Assembly (NCBI RefSeq): GCF_013085465.1
Contig: NZ_CP049838.1
Span: forward strand, 9,980,301 to 10,044,300
Reading direction: 5' to 3'
Source: Streptomyces asoensis
Lineage (GTDB): Bacteria > Actinomycetota > Actinomycetes > Streptomycetales > Streptomycetaceae
Length of the DNA: 64,000 bases
Part shown: positions 35,784-45,488 of the stretch, one piece after another
Layout: every line of letters starts with the position of its first letter
Position numbering within the stretch: position 1 is the stretch's first letter
Translations under genes and position numbers: made by a program
Notes under the pieces: generated by a model
The model's database searches: none
The model's input: the letters and a program-made list of their open reading frames with translations, nothing else
What the model was told of the DNA's origin: nothing

Positions 35784-36662
35784 CGCGGTGCAGTGCCTGT
35801 CGCCGACTACGGGGCTGTCCACCGAAGACGCCCGTGGGTCCTGGTTGTCAGGCCGGGCAACCTCAGGTGTGCTGGCGCCCCGGACAGGTGATGACGTCGA
35901 ATCGTCCGTGCCCGCATGGCGGGTGGCTGTAGGAGTGATCTCTGGCCTCGCCCCGGTGTTGCGTCGGGGGTCAAACCTCGATGCGCCGTTGCCACCAGGG
36001 CAGGTGTCGTGGAGCGAATGGATCGTTGACAGTGCGCTTTGGAACGCGTGTGTCGATCGGCGCCAACGCAGCTTGCAACTCCCTTTGCAACTCCCTTCGA
36101 GCACGGGGACGGAGGCTGCAAGTTGCAACCGAACTGGGCGATTTGTCGGTTCGTGGAGGCGGACAGTCCTCTGATGACGGTCCGCCTGAAGTGCCTGGTG
36201 TCCCGCAGCGGCAGCTGGGACCTGATCTCGCCCGGTGTCCGGCGGGGCATGCGGACTTCCCGAAAGTGCCGGTGTTGGCAGGTACGAGAACGCCGGCCCT
36301 GGTGACACGGGGTGTTCAGGAGCGAAGGCGTCTGGGCCAGCGGTCGGCGATGGCCCGCAGAGCGGGGGGGCGTCTTGGTCCAGCCGGTGCCGGAGCCGCC
36401 GATGAGACAGCGGCTTGAACCAGCGTCGGGGTGAAGGTGGGCTCGCGGTCGCCGAAGTGGTCGCGCCTGCCCCGACGGCCGTTCGTGAGCCCGGCCGGGG
36501 GCGGCACCGGCGGGTCGGCGCCCCGGCGGAAGCCACCGCGGCACCGGCGCCCCGGCGGAAGCCACCGCGGACTGCCCGCCCGTAGTGGGCCCCTGCTTCC
36601 GGGCGTGTCGGGTCGGCGGGCTATCGTCCCGCTGCTTGTTCCCTTTTTCTCACAGGAGCCTC
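35784..36662. other. 880-bp gap with two repeat structures
   Basis: No convincing gene. It holds TTGCAACTCCC twice at 36073-36083 and 36085-36095 (12-bp period) and the inverted AGTTGCAA at 36121-36128, which could be an operator. A perfect 26-bp tandem repeat occurs at 36516-36541 and 36545-36570 (29-bp period). Other frames are biased fragments I cannot name. Confidence 0.6.
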
Positions 36663-39209
36663 ATGCGCCTCAGACAGGTCTCCCTGGTCGCGACCCTCTC
36701 GCTCGTGGCCGGCCTGACCACCGCCACCGTCGGACTGGCCGGCTCCGCGGTGTACGCCGACGACACGGCCGCGCTGCCGCTGTCCGGTTACGCGCACTTG
36801 GTGGTCGACCCCGCCCACCAGCACGTCTTCGTCAGCCAGGGCGCCGGCTCGACCGGCATCGTGGTGACCGATCTGTCCGGCACCCCGGTCACCACCGTTG
36901 CGGGGGAGCAGGGCGCCACGGGTCTGGCGCTGTCGCCCGGCGGCGGCACGCTGTACGCGGCGCTGGCGGACGGCGGCGCGATCGCCGCGATCGACACCGC
37001 GACGCTCACCGAGACCGCCCGCTGGTCCACCGGCGCGGGCAGCTCCCCGGTTTCCGTCGCGGTGGCGGGCGGCCGCGTCTGGTACGGCTACACGGCCGAC
37101 GGCAAGGGCGGCATCGGCTCGGTCGACCCGTCCGCGCCCGCGCCGGCAGCGATCCCGCAGCCTGCCCTGTCGCAGTGGACGACCGCACCACTGCTCGCCA
37201 CCGGCGGCGGTGTGCTCGCGGCCGAGGAACCGCAGGGCAACCTCAGCCACGTGGCGACCTTCGGCGTCGCTTCGGGCACGGCGTCGGTCAAGGCGGACAC
37301 CCTGGTCCACGGCGGCACGGCAACCGGGCTCGCCGTCACCGGCGACGGCACGCGGGTGCTGCTGGCCGCCCCGCAGCAGCCCGCCCTGCGGTCGTACCGC
37401 AGCACGGACCTCGCGGCCGCAGACCCCGCCGCGTACTTCACCGGCGGCTCCGGTTCCGCGCCCGGCTCGGTGGTCGTCGACACCGACGGCACGGTCGCCG
37501 CCGCCGGCACCTCCGGCGTCTACCTCTACGCCGGCACGAGCACCCTCGCCGAGAACCACCTGACCTTGCCGTCCGGCACGGTCGCCCCGGACGGCCTGGA
37601 GTGGGGCGCCGACGGCACGACCCTCTACGCCGTCACCAAGGACCCCTCGGGCGCCTACAGCCTGAACGTGCTGGGCGCCCCGAAGCTGACGGACAGCGAA
37701 CTCGTCCTGCGGCACCCGCAGTACGCGGTGCCGACCGAGCGGTACACGGTCAGTGGCTCGCTGAGCACCCGCGGCCTCCTGCCGGCCGGCGCCGCGCTGA
37801 AGGTCACCCGCGACGGCACCGCCCTGCCCGACACCACACTCGGCGCGGACGGCACGTTCACGTTCACCGACCTCCGGCAGGACGAGGGCACGCACACCTA
37901 CCAGGTGGCGTACGCCGGTGACGCCACCCACCGCCCCGCGGCGGCCTCACTGATCGTGAACGTGGCGAAGCTGCCGACCGATGTCGTGGGCACCGACATC
38001 ACCTCGGCGACCCCCGGCTCGGTCGTCCTCACCGGCCGCCTCATGGCCCAGCTGGGCCTGGGCACCTTCCCGCAGGGCACCACCGTCCAGGTGGCCCGGC
38101 GCGACGAGAGCACCCAGCAGAGCGTGCCGCTGGGATCCGTACCCGTGGACCCGACCACCCTCCGGTTCACCGCCACCGATGTCCCGGGCGGCGCCGGCTC
38201 GTTCATGTACGTCTTCACGTACGCCGGGGACGCCACCCACCAGCCGTCCGAGAGCGGCATGAGCCTCGTGGTCGCCCCGTACGCCCCGGCGCTGACGCTG
38301 AGCGCCCCGGCGGCCGCCGTCCGAGGGGCGGCCCTGTCCTTCGGCGGCAAGCTCGGTGACGGCCCGTACGCCGCCGGCCGGACGGTCACCGTCTCCCGCA
38401 AGGACGCCGCCCACAGCACCCCGGTGACCTGGAGCACGCCGGTGGCCGCCGACGGCACCATCACGGTGAAGGACACCCCCGACATCGGCGGCGCCAACAC
38501 CTACACGGTCACCTACCCGGGTGACGCCTCCCACAAGGCGGCCACCGCGGTCGCCACCGTCCAGGTGTCCCGCGCGGCGACCGCCCTGACCGTCACCAGC
38601 AGCGCGCCCTCATACGCGTACGGCGCGACGGCCACCGTCACCTCCCACCTGGGCACCACATACAACGGCCGCACGGTGTCGATCTACGCCACGCCCTACG
38701 GCGGGGCGAAGACCCTGGTCACGACGGGCACCGTGGACGCCTACGGCAACCTGAAGACCACCTACAAGGTCACCCGCAACACCACCTTCACCGCGTCCTT
38801 CGCGGGCGACTACCGCTACGCCCCCGCGACGGCCACCCGCGCCGTCAACGGCTACGTGAAGATCGCGACGGCCCTCGGCGGCTACTACACGAGCACCACG
38901 TACAGCGGGAGCACCTACCGCGTCTTCCACAAGACGGTGAAGCCCACGGTGACCGCGACCGTCATGCCCAACAAAGCCGGCCAGTGCGAGCGCTTCCAGG
39001 TCCAGCGGTACTACAGCGCCGCCTGGCACACGCTCACCACGTCGGGCTGCTACGCCCTGTCGCCGACGAGCAGCGCGAAGGCACAGCTCAGCCTCACCAA
39101 CGCGCTCAACCAGAAGTTCCGCGTCCGCTCCAAGTACGAGCGCTCCACGAAGGACCTCGGCAACGTGAGCACGTGGGGCGGCTGGCTCTACTTCGTGGTG
39201 CGCACCTGA
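36663..39209 (+). CDS. Secreted beta-propeller protein with Ig-like repeats
   Basis: 848 aa. Signal peptide: LRQVSLVATLSLVAGLTTAT VGLAGSAVYA, cleavage near ADD. Residues about 35-340 have YVTN/WD40-like blades: YAHLVVDPAHQHVFVSQGAG, STGIVVTDLSGTPVTTVAGE, TGLALSPGGGTLYAALADGG. From about 350 there are four or so Ig-like (Big3/cohesin-like) repeats of about 100 aa ending in the motif Y(A/P)GDA(T/S)H(R/Q/K)P (TYQVAYAGDATHRP, YVFTYAGDATHQP, YTVTYPGDASHK). The C-terminal 120 residues have two cysteines (Q-C-ERF and SGCY) and end YFVVRT. ATG 36663 follows CAGGAGCC. Extracellular, possibly a surface or matrix protein; no catalytic motif seen. Confidence 0.88.
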   Translation: MRLRQVSLVATLSLVAGLTTATVGLAGSAVYADDTAALPLSGYAHLVVDPAHQHVFVSQGAGSTGIVVTDLSGTPVTTVAGEQGATGLALSPGGGTLYAALADGGAIAAIDTATLTETARWSTGAGSSPVSVAVAGGRVWYGYTADGKGGIGSVDPSAPAPAAIPQPALSQWTTAPLLATGGGVLAAEEPQGNLSHVATFGVASGTASVKADTLVHGGTATGLAVTGDGTRVLLAAPQQPALRSYRSTDLAAADPAAYFTGGSGSAPGSVVVDTDGTVAAAGTSGVYLYAGTSTLAENHLTLPSGTVAPDGLEWGADGTTLYAVTKDPSGAYSLNVLGAPKLTDSELVLRHPQYAVPTERYTVSGSLSTRGLLPAGAALKVTRDGTALPDTTLGADGTFTFTDLRQDEGTHTYQVAYAGDATHRPAAASLIVNVAKLPTDVVGTDITSATPGSVVLTGRLMAQLGLGTFPQGTTVQVARRDESTQQSVPLGSVPVDPTTLRFTATDVPGGAGSFMYVFTYAGDATHQPSESGMSLVVAPYAPALTLSAPAAAVRGAALSFGGKLGDGPYAAGRTVTVSRKDAAHSTPVTWSTPVAADGTITVKDTPDIGGANTYTVTYPGDASHKAATAVATVQVSRAATALTVTSSAPSYAYGATATVTSHLGTTYNGRTVSIYATPYGGAKTLVTTGTVDAYGNLKTTYKVTRNTTFTASFAGDYRYAPATATRAVNGYVKIATALGGYYTSTTYSGSTYRVFHKTVKPTVTATVMPNKAGQCERFQVQRYYSAAWHTLTTSGCYALSPTSSAKAQLSLTNALNQKFRVRSKYERSTKDLGNVSTWGGWLYFVVRT

Positions 39210-39241
39210 AACCCGTGACCTGGCCGGAGGCGGTCCGGACG

Positions 39242-39306
39242 ACGCCAGGCTGTGCCCGCCGTGTGCAGCCTGGCGTTACGTGGCCCTGGCCCTGCTGGGC
39301 CAGGGC
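39242..39306 (+). terminator. Two consecutive terminator hairpins
   Basis: 39242-39276: perfect 11-bp stem ACGCCAGGCTG / CAGCCTGGCGT. 39283-39306: perfect 10-bp stem GCCCTGGCCC / GGGCCAGGGC with loop TGCT. Together they close the secreted-protein gene. Confidence 0.85.
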
Positions 39307-39948
39307 ACGGGCCCGTTCCAGGCGCCGGTGGTGATGGTGCCGGCCCGCCGGTGGTAGGAGCGGCACCGCGACTGGGCCGCCGGTGCGGCGGCCGGCCTGG
39401 CCGGGTCGCTGGTGGTGTTCGTGCTGCTCGGCCCGCTGCGCACACCTGGACCGGCTGGCCGCGGACTCGCCGGCCGCCTGCGCGGGGGCGGCGACCGCGC
39501 AGGTCGTGCTGACCGTCGGGTCACGGCTGCGCGCCAAGGCCCGCCGGGAGCAGAGACCGGCCTTCGCCCGACTGCAAGCCGCGATGGGCTGGGGGAGACG
39601 GCCCCGCGCCCCGTGGGGACCGCCGCAGCGATCCGCCGGACGCCCCTCAGGGCCGCGGCGCGCGCGGCCGTGTCCGCGCCGACCGTACGGTCGGCGCGGA
39701 CACGGCCCTGCAGCTCCTCAGGGAGGCGCACGGTGAGCCGGGCACCGGCCCCAGGCCGTTCGCGGCCTTCCCGGACGCCTCCGGCATGGCGGCCCCGGCC
39801 GCGGCGTTCACCGCCGCCGAGGCCCCTGTGCCCTCTGCCGCGCAGCGGTTCCAGCCCTGGCCGGCCGCAGCCCGCCTCGTCCGCGGCCGCGGACAGGGAG
39901 CTGCCGTCGGCGCACAGCGTGCCGACGCGGGCGTTGCCGGGCCCTGCG
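39307..39948. other. Convergent intergenic region with a perfect 42-bp palindrome
   Basis: 39666-39707 is a perfect palindrome (left half GGCCGTGTCCGCGCCGACCG T, right half its exact complement, no loop). A short membrane-like string (AGLAGSLVVFVLLGP) is readable near 39380-39430 but has no supported gene around it. Confidence 0.7.
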
Positions 39949-41748
39949 TCAGAAGGTCAGGTTCCAGGCGTCGATCTTGCCTGTGTCGGAGGCGGCGTTG
40001 TCGTTGACGCGCAGTTTCCAGGTGCCGTTCGCGACCTCCGAGGAGGCGTTCACGGTGTAGGTCTGGGCGATGTTGTCGGCGCTGCCGCCGGCGTGGTTGT
40101 GCAGCGTGTAGACGGTGCCGTCCGGCGCCACCAGGTCGACCTTCAGGTCACCGGTGTAGGTGTGCTTGATGTCCACACCCACCTTGAGGGTGGCCGGGGC
40201 GTTGCCGGTCACGCCGGTCACGGCGATCGGGCTCTCCACGGTCGCGTTGTCGTTGACGGCGAAGTCCGCGAGGTTCTCGAAGTACTTGCCGGGCGGCGGG
40301 GTGGTCCCGACGGCCTTGAGGGCGTCGGCCTGTCCTTCGCCGAAGAACGAGTTGCTGGCCGTCGTGCCCGTGCAGCGGCTGTCCGAGGGGCAGGCGATGT
40401 CGTTGGCCTGGGCGGCCAGTTTGGCGCGGATCTGCGCCGGGGTGATGCCCGGGTCGGCGCTGGCGATGAGTGCCGCCACGCCGACCACGTGCGGGGTGGC
40501 CATCGAGGTGCCGCTCTTGCTGCCGTAGCCGCCGCCGGGGACGGTGGAGTACACGTTGCTGCCCGGCGCCGCGACGTCGATGACGCCCTGCCCGTAGTTG
40601 GAGAACGAGGCCTTGGTGACGCCCGTGCCGTTGGCCGCGACCGTGACCACGCCCGGCAGCTCGGTCGGGATGTCGAGGCAGGCGTTGGTGATGGTGCGGG
40701 TGACCGGCGTCGAGTCGTTCGGGCTCGCGGAGTCGGTCGTCTTGTGGGCGAGGTCGTAGTTCTCGTTGCCCGCCGCGGCGATCTGGAGGGAGCCCTTGCC
40801 CTCGGCGTACTCCTGGGCGCGCTTGACGCCCTCGATGATGGCGGCCTGGTCGATGTTGTCCGGGCAGTTGAACTGCCACGGGTCCGTGTAGTAGCTGTTG
40901 TTGGTGACCTTGAAGCCGTGGTCACCCGCCCAGACGAAGCCGCAGACGGTGTTCTCGGCGAAGAAGAAGGCATTGCCCGGCTCGGCGACCCGGACCGCGG
41001 AGATCCTCACCCCGGGGGCCACGCCGACGACGCCCTTGCCGTTCTTGGCCGCGGCGATGGTGCCCGCCACGTGGGTGCCGTGCGTGTCGACGTCCCGCCA
41101 GGCGCCGGCCCGGGTGTCGGGCTTGCCGTAGGCGCAGGAGACCGAGTCGGCCGCGTCGAAGTTGGGCGCCAGGTCCTGGTGCCGGTCGTCCACACCGGTG
41201 TCCAGGATGCCGACCTTGACCGAGGCGGAGCCCGGGTTCACGGCCCAGGCCTGGTCGGCCTTGATCTGGCTCATGTCGGCCCGGACCGGTTCTCCGGCCG
41301 GGGTCGAGGCCTGGGCCGGATCGGCCGGGAGCGCCGGGTCGTAGGCGTCGGCCGGGACGTCCGAGGTGCGCGTGGCGCCGACCTGCTGCACGCCGGCGAC
41401 GCCGCGCATGGCGGCGGCGAACCCGCTGGACGCCGAGTGGGCGACGATCACGCCGATGGCGTCGAAGTCCGAGAAGACGGTGCCGCCGTTGGCCGCGATC
41501 GCGGAACGGACCGCAGAGCTGTCACCGGGGGCGGTGATCACGAGGTAGGCACGCGTGCCGGCCACCCAGGTCGCACTCCGGGAAGCCGGCACGGCGGCCG
41601 GAGCGTGGGCCTTGGAGGCCGACGCGGTGGAGGGGGCGACGGGGAGCGTGCCCGCGAGGGCGCCCGGGGCGCCGAACGCGAGGACGGCGCCGAGCGTGGC
41701 CGCCAGCACCAGCGTGCGTCTGGGTCGGCCGGATATGGGGGGTATCAA
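39949..41748 (-). CDS. Secreted subtilisin-like serine protease with P domain
   Basis: 599 aa from TTG 41748, with GGAGG five bases upstream; an ATG 24 codons earlier lacks such a site. Signal sequence RRTLVLAATLGAVLAFGAPG ALAG. Inhibitor I9-like propeptide (TRAYLVITAPGDSSAVRSAI to VAGVQQVGATR). The S8 catalytic triad is visible: Asp in KVGILDTGVDDRHQ, His in DVDTHGTHVAGTIAAAKNG, Ser in KSGTSMATPHVVGVAALIA, with oxyanion Asn in IAAAGNENYD. The C-terminal 90 residues are a proprotein-convertase P domain (VDIKHTYTGDLKVDLVAPDG, ... NGTWKLRVNDNAASDTGKID). Works outside the cell in protein breakdown or processing. Convergent with the secreted propeller protein. Confidence 0.95.
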   Translation of the reverse strand: MIPPISGRPRRTLVLAATLGAVLAFGAPGALAGTLPVAPSTASASKAHAPAAVPASRSATWVAGTRAYLVITAPGDSSAVRSAIAANGGTVFSDFDAIGVIVAHSASSGFAAAMRGVAGVQQVGATRTSDVPADAYDPALPADPAQASTPAGEPVRADMSQIKADQAWAVNPGSASVKVGILDTGVDDRHQDLAPNFDAADSVSCAYGKPDTRAGAWRDVDTHGTHVAGTIAAAKNGKGVVGVAPGVRISAVRVAEPGNAFFFAENTVCGFVWAGDHGFKVTNNSYYTDPWQFNCPDNIDQAAIIEGVKRAQEYAEGKGSLQIAAAGNENYDLAHKTTDSASPNDSTPVTRTITNACLDIPTELPGVVTVAANGTGVTKASFSNYGQGVIDVAAPGSNVYSTVPGGGYGSKSGTSMATPHVVGVAALIASADPGITPAQIRAKLAAQANDIACPSDSRCTGTTASNSFFGEGQADALKAVGTTPPPGKYFENLADFAVNDNATVESPIAVTGVTGNAPATLKVGVDIKHTYTGDLKVDLVAPDGTVYTLHNHAGGSADNIAQTYTVNASSEVANGTWKLRVNDNAASDTGKIDAWNLTF

Positions 41749-42423
41749 TGCGTCCTCCGAAGACGGCCCGGCCGCGCTGAGGGCACCGGCGGGGCCGTAC
41801 GAAACGAATGGTGGATGCAAGATGTCAGGTGCATGCTCCTGTGCGGAAGTACCTTTCCGTGCAGGGACGTCATAGGGGCATGGCTGAAAAGAGACACACT
41901 CCGGGCATCGAGGGGTCGAGGCACCTCGGGAGCTCGGCGACGCCGACCGCGCCCTGGCATGCGCCGCCGACCTGGCGCCGGCCGTGCTGCCCGCACCAGA
42001 GCCGGACCCGACCCGAGGCGCTCCCCGGCCATCGCCGCCTCGAGGCCGTTTTGTACGAAGGGCCCGCGGCCCGCATCCACATCACCTACGACGGACCCAC
42101 CACCGTCACCGATCCCCTCGTCCCCGGCGCCCGAGAGCAGTACGCCACCGTCGTCCTCGGTGGTCCAGGGCTGCCCCGCCCTCGTTCGGCCGACAGCGCG
42201 GGCAGCGCCTCGCTCGTTGTGCGGGTATGAACGACACGCAGGGGGTTGTGGACCAGTGGCCACCCGGGGCGGGGTCGCAGTGCCGCGCGCTGAGGTCCCA
42301 CCTCGAGACCGCTCTCGCCTGGCGCCTGGGGGTAATGCCCCAGCCCTTCGGCGTGGACCTCTCCGACGAGCTGAGGCAGGGCCAGGCGATGCCATGGATG
42401 GTGCCGGCTCCTAGGCTGCGGTC
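41749..42423. other. Gap; possible short coding remnant
   Basis: A + strand string LEAVLYEGPAARIHITYDGP then TTVTDPLVPGAREQYATVVL (about 42050-42160) has a natural protein look, but its frame lacks a believable start, and the rest is noise. Probably a gene remnant of unknown family. Confidence 0.35.
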
Positions 42424-43065
42424 ATGACCGGAATCGAGGCCCCGACGCCCCGCGAGGCTTTCGCGCTCTTGCTGGCCGGAAACCAGCGCTTCGTCGCCGG
42501 CGCCCCTGAGCACCCCAACCAGGACGCCACCCGCCGCGCCGAGATCGCACCGGCCCAGCAGCCCTTCGCCGTCCTGTTCGGATGTTCCGACTCCCGGCTG
42601 GCCGCTGAGATCATCTTCGACCGCGGCTTGGGTGACCTGTTCGTCGTGCGCACCGCGGGCCACGTCATCGGTGCGGAAGTGCTGGGCAGCATCGAGTACG
42701 GGGTGGACGTACTGGGCTGCCCGCTGGTGATGGTGCTCGGTCACGATTCGTGCGGCGCGGTCGGCGCGGCGTGCGCCGCGCTGGAGGACGGCATGGTGCC
42801 GGCCGGGTACGTCCGAGACGTCGTGGAGCGCGTGACCCCCAGCGTGCTCGCGGCGCGGGCCGCCGGTCGGGTGGAGCCGGAGGAGATTCTCGCCGAGCAC
42901 ATAAGGCACACCGTCGACCTGCTGCTGGACCGCTCCCGGGTGCTCGCCGAGAGAGTCGCCGCCGGGCAAGCCGCCGTGGTGGGGCTGTGCTACCGCCTGG
43001 CTGACGGCAGTGCGCAGCTCGTCGCATCCCGCGGCCTCGACGCAGCGGTGCCCACCGCGTCCTGA
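42424..43065 (+). CDS. Beta-class carbonic anhydrase
   Basis: 213 aa. Interconverts CO2 and bicarbonate in the cytoplasm. Zinc ligands and the Asp-Arg dyad are present: VLFGCSDSRLAAEIIFDRG (C-x-D-x-R), then LVMVLGHDSCGAVGAA (H-x-x-C). VVRTAGHVIGAEVLGSIEYG is the signature strand. Start ATG 42424. Slightly short but complete. No transport gene is adjacent. Confidence 0.95.
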   Translation: MTGIEAPTPREAFALLLAGNQRFVAGAPEHPNQDATRRAEIAPAQQPFAVLFGCSDSRLAAEIIFDRGLGDLFVVRTAGHVIGAEVLGSIEYGVDVLGCPLVMVLGHDSCGAVGAACAALEDGMVPAGYVRDVVERVTPSVLAARAAGRVEPEEILAEHIRHTVDLLLDRSRVLAERVAAGQAAVVGLCYRLADGSAQLVASRGLDAAVPTAS

Positions 43066-43359
43066 CATCCCCCAACCGTGGCTGCTCAGCGTGAGCCGGC
43101 CGCGGTCGCAGGGGATCCGCATAAGTGGATGAGGACCCCGACCAGCCCCAGGGGGCGGCCTCACCTCCGCACCCTCGTCGAGCTCGATGCCTCCGGCTTC
43201 AGTTCGTTCCCTTTGGGGGCCTAGAGGCTCTTCCTGTGTCCTGCCTATGAAGATATTGCTGGGTCTGCTGAGCCGGAATGGTGCCGCGCGCGTAGTTCTC
43301 TTCGTCCGCTCCCCATCGGGTGAGCAGGTCAGCGGATTTCCTGACGGGCAGGAGGACTG
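43066..43359. other. Intergenic, nothing recognised
   Basis: About 290 bp; presumably the promoter of the following secreted-protein gene. The hydrophobic start LSRNMVGTVVVGGALT of that gene is preceded by a GGGCAGGAGGACTG ribosome site. Confidence 0.45.
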
Positions 43360-44115
43360 GTGCAGCTTTCGCGGAACATGGTGGGCACTGTCGTCGTAGG
43401 GGGCGCACTGACCCTGACATTGGGTGCGCTGGCCTACCCGTCGATGCTCGGACTTGACACCGTGTCGGCTTCGGGCGACCGGATCATCGCCAACACCCAG
43501 TGGGGTCCGTTCACCGAGGGCGACCGCGCCTTCGTCGTGGCGGTGCGCGCAGCCGGTCTGTGGGAGCATCCTGTCGGGCTGATCGGGCTCCAGAAGGGGC
43601 AGAGCAAGGGGGTCCTCACCGCCAGCCAGCACCTGGTCGACGGGCACGCGGCGCTGGACGAGACCTGCCGCAAGATCGCGCCACTGCTGAACGTGACCCT
43701 GCCCAACATAGCCAGTCCGCAGCAGGAAGGGTTCGTCAACACCCTGAAGGCGGACCAGGGCAAGCAGTTCGACGTCGACTTCGCCAACATCCTGCGCATG
43801 ACGCACGGTTCGATCTTCAACACGGTGGCGAAGATCCGCTCGACGACGAAGAACACGCTGGTGCGCGCGCTGGCCGACCAGGCCAACGACACCGTCCTGG
43901 ACCACATCACGGTGATGGAGCAGACCGGCCTGGTCGACTTCGACACCACGCTGTTCACCCAGACCACCCCGCCGAAGCTGCCCAAGTCGGACATGACCCC
44001 GCCGGTCCCGCCCGCCGGCCAGCCGCTGGTCGTCCTGCCCCCGCCGGCGAACGCCACGTCCACCCCGGTGGACCTGGGCCCCGCCATGAACGGCCCGGCC
44101 GCCAACGGCAGCTAG
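43360..44115 (+). CDS. Exported DUF4142 protein
   Basis: 251 aa from GTG 43360, GGAGG seven bases upstream. N-terminal signal or anchor MVGTVVVGGALTLTLGALAY. Ferritin-like four-helix DUF4142 domain: QWGPFTEGDRAFVVAVRAAG, LWEHPVGLIGLQKGQSKGVL, ASQHLVDGHAALDETCRKIA, FANILRMTHGSIFNTVAKIR. A proline-rich tail follows (PPVPPAGQPLVVLPPPANAT). Family proteins are periplasmic or secreted and of unknown role, possibly stress related. Confidence 0.88.
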   Translation: MQLSRNMVGTVVVGGALTLTLGALAYPSMLGLDTVSASGDRIIANTQWGPFTEGDRAFVVAVRAAGLWEHPVGLIGLQKGQSKGVLTASQHLVDGHAALDETCRKIAPLLNVTLPNIASPQQEGFVNTLKADQGKQFDVDFANILRMTHGSIFNTVAKIRSTTKNTLVRALADQANDTVLDHITVMEQTGLVDFDTTLFTQTTPPKLPKSDMTPPVPPAGQPLVVLPPPANATSTPVDLGPAMNGPAANGS

Positions 44116-44639
44116 GCGACCGACAGCAGGGTCCACGGCGCCCGGGGGAGGCGGATGGCCGCCGGCCGGTGGAGCGGGCCGATCCGGTGCCAAGGGCACG
44201 CGCCGACGACCTCGGTCGGGACGGGTGTGCTCAGCCGTTCGCTGCCGGGCAGGTGAACCAGCGGCGCGGGGTCTGACGCCGCGGTGGCTGCGGGTCTTGT
44301 TCCATGAAGGCGCAGAAAGCCGAAGGGGTGGTTCTGCGCCCACCGGTTGTCCCAGTCGAGGCGGAGTGCCGCTAGGTCATCGGTGTGACGCCCGGCGTTC
44401 AGCGCCTGGGTCTCTTTGATGAGGCGGTCGACCTGGGCGGCCGGGTCTGTCGGCGGCAGGCTGCGGATCAGCTCCGCGCCCGCACCGCGCTCGCGCCATG
44501 GGCCATTGCTTTCGGTGACGCGTGTGGGGTGGGCGTTGACGCACGGTCGCACTCGGCCGGCGTCTGGCATCACCGGACGGCGCCGTGATCGGTGGGCGAG
44601 CCGGTGGTGGTCAGCTGCTCTTGTCCGGCACCGGTGCAT
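44112..44639 (-). CDS. Hypothetical protein, doubtful
   Basis: Open frame of up to 175 codons; the believable part reads RVTESNGPWRERGAGAELIR, SLPPTDPAAQVDRLIKETQA, LNAGRHTDDLAALRLDWDNR, WAQNHPFGFLRLHG. The best start may be a GTG near 44517. It converges with the DUF4142 gene with a 4-bp overlap of stop codons. Not recognised; could be a shadow of non-coding G/C-rich DNA. Confidence 0.35.
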   Translation of the reverse strand: MHRCRTRAADHHRLAHRSRRRPVMPDAGRVRPCVNAHPTRVTESNGPWRERGAGAELIRSLPPTDPAAQVDRLIKETQALNAGRHTDDLAALRLDWDNRWAQNHPFGFLRLHGTRPAATAASDPAPLVHLPGSERLSTPVPTEVVGACPWHRIGPLHRPAAIRLPRAPWTLLSVA

Positions 44640-45294
44640 CGGTGGCCGCCGGGCCGGCGCGGAGCATGGCCCGGTAGAGGGCTTCGTGTTCGGGCGGTTC
44701 GGGCAGGGGGCCGCGGGCCGGGGCCTCGAAGGACTGGATGAAGAAAGCGACGACGCGCCGCCAGGCGTCGGGGGCTGCGTCGCCGGTGGCGTTGACGACG
44801 CCGGCGTTGGCCATGTGGAGCAGCACCAGGTCCGAGGGGTCGAAGTCGTCGCGCAGTCGGCCTGCGGCCTTGGCGCGGTGGATGAGCCGGAGCATGGCCT
44901 CGTACGCCTCGTTGCGCCGCTTCTCCAGGGCTTTTGCGGTGGGGAAGGTCGTGGTCAGGACGTCGGCGAAGCCGTAGTCGGCTGCCTGCATCGCGCAGGC
45001 GGCCTCGATGTAGCCGGTGAATCCGTGCCAGGGGTCGGGGTCGTCGAGGGCGGTGGCGACCGCGTCGGCGTAGGCGTCCATGCGGTCGGCGAAGACCGCG
45101 GCGACCAGGTCCTCCTTCGTGGGGAAGTGCCGGAACAAGGTGGCGATTCCCACTCCCGTCTCGCGGGCCACCGAAGCCATGGAGGCGTTCAGGCCGTCGC
45201 GGGCGAACACTGCGCGCGCGGCGGCGGTGATCCGTCCCCGGTTGCGTTCGGCGTCGCTGCGCAGGGGCTGGGTGGTGGTGTCGTCCGGGCTCAT
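44611..45294 (-). CDS. TetR-family repressor
   Basis: 227 aa. N-terminal TetR HTH: RGRITAAARAVFARDGLNAS MASVARETGVGIATLFRHFP TKEDLVAAVF. The C-terminal ligand domain is like the TetR_C_33 type (DADYGFADVLTTTF, RDDFDPSDLVLLHMANAG). Start ATG 45294. Divergent from an SDR gene with 194 bp between starts; two good inverted repeats lie there, consistent with control of both genes. Confidence 0.92.
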   Translation of the reverse strand: MSPDDTTTQPLRSDAERNRGRITAAARAVFARDGLNASMASVARETGVGIATLFRHFPTKEDLVAAVFADRMDAYADAVATALDDPDPWHGFTGYIEAACAMQAADYGFADVLTTTFPTAKALEKRRNEAYEAMLRLIHRAKAAGRLRDDFDPSDLVLLHMANAGVVNATGDAAPDAWRRVVAFFIQSFEAPARGPLPEPPEHEALYRAMLRAGPAATDAPVPDKSS

Positions 45295-45309
45295 GGCGTC
45301 AGTCTAGCG

Positions 45310-45395
45310 AACCGGAATGCCCTATCCGGTTGGCGTGCTACCGTGGCCGACGTAACCAGATAGGCCTTTCCGAATCCAAACCGGAAAGACCTATC
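45310..45395. promoter_or_regulatory. Two inverted-repeat operators between tetR and the SDR gene
   Basis: O1, 45310-45331: AACCGGA-N8-TCCGGTT (perfect arms). O2, 45359-45395: GATAGGCCTTTCCG-N9-CGGAAAGACCTATC, one mismatch in 14. The strings CCTATCCGG and TAGGNCTTTCCG share the core CCGGAAAGRCCTATC, so both sites likely bind the TetR dimer. Confidence 0.75.
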
Positions 45396-45488
45396 CATAT
45401 CGATTTGGGGCTGTACTCCCGGCAACGCTCCCACACACCGCGACCCGGTCGCGGACCCCGAGAAGACGGCCTCGCGAAAGGACCTTCT

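Noticed and set aside
39412-42414. A 1000-codon plus-strand frame across the subtilase region
   Set aside because: Antisense shadow of the protease, whose catalytic triad is on the minus strand.
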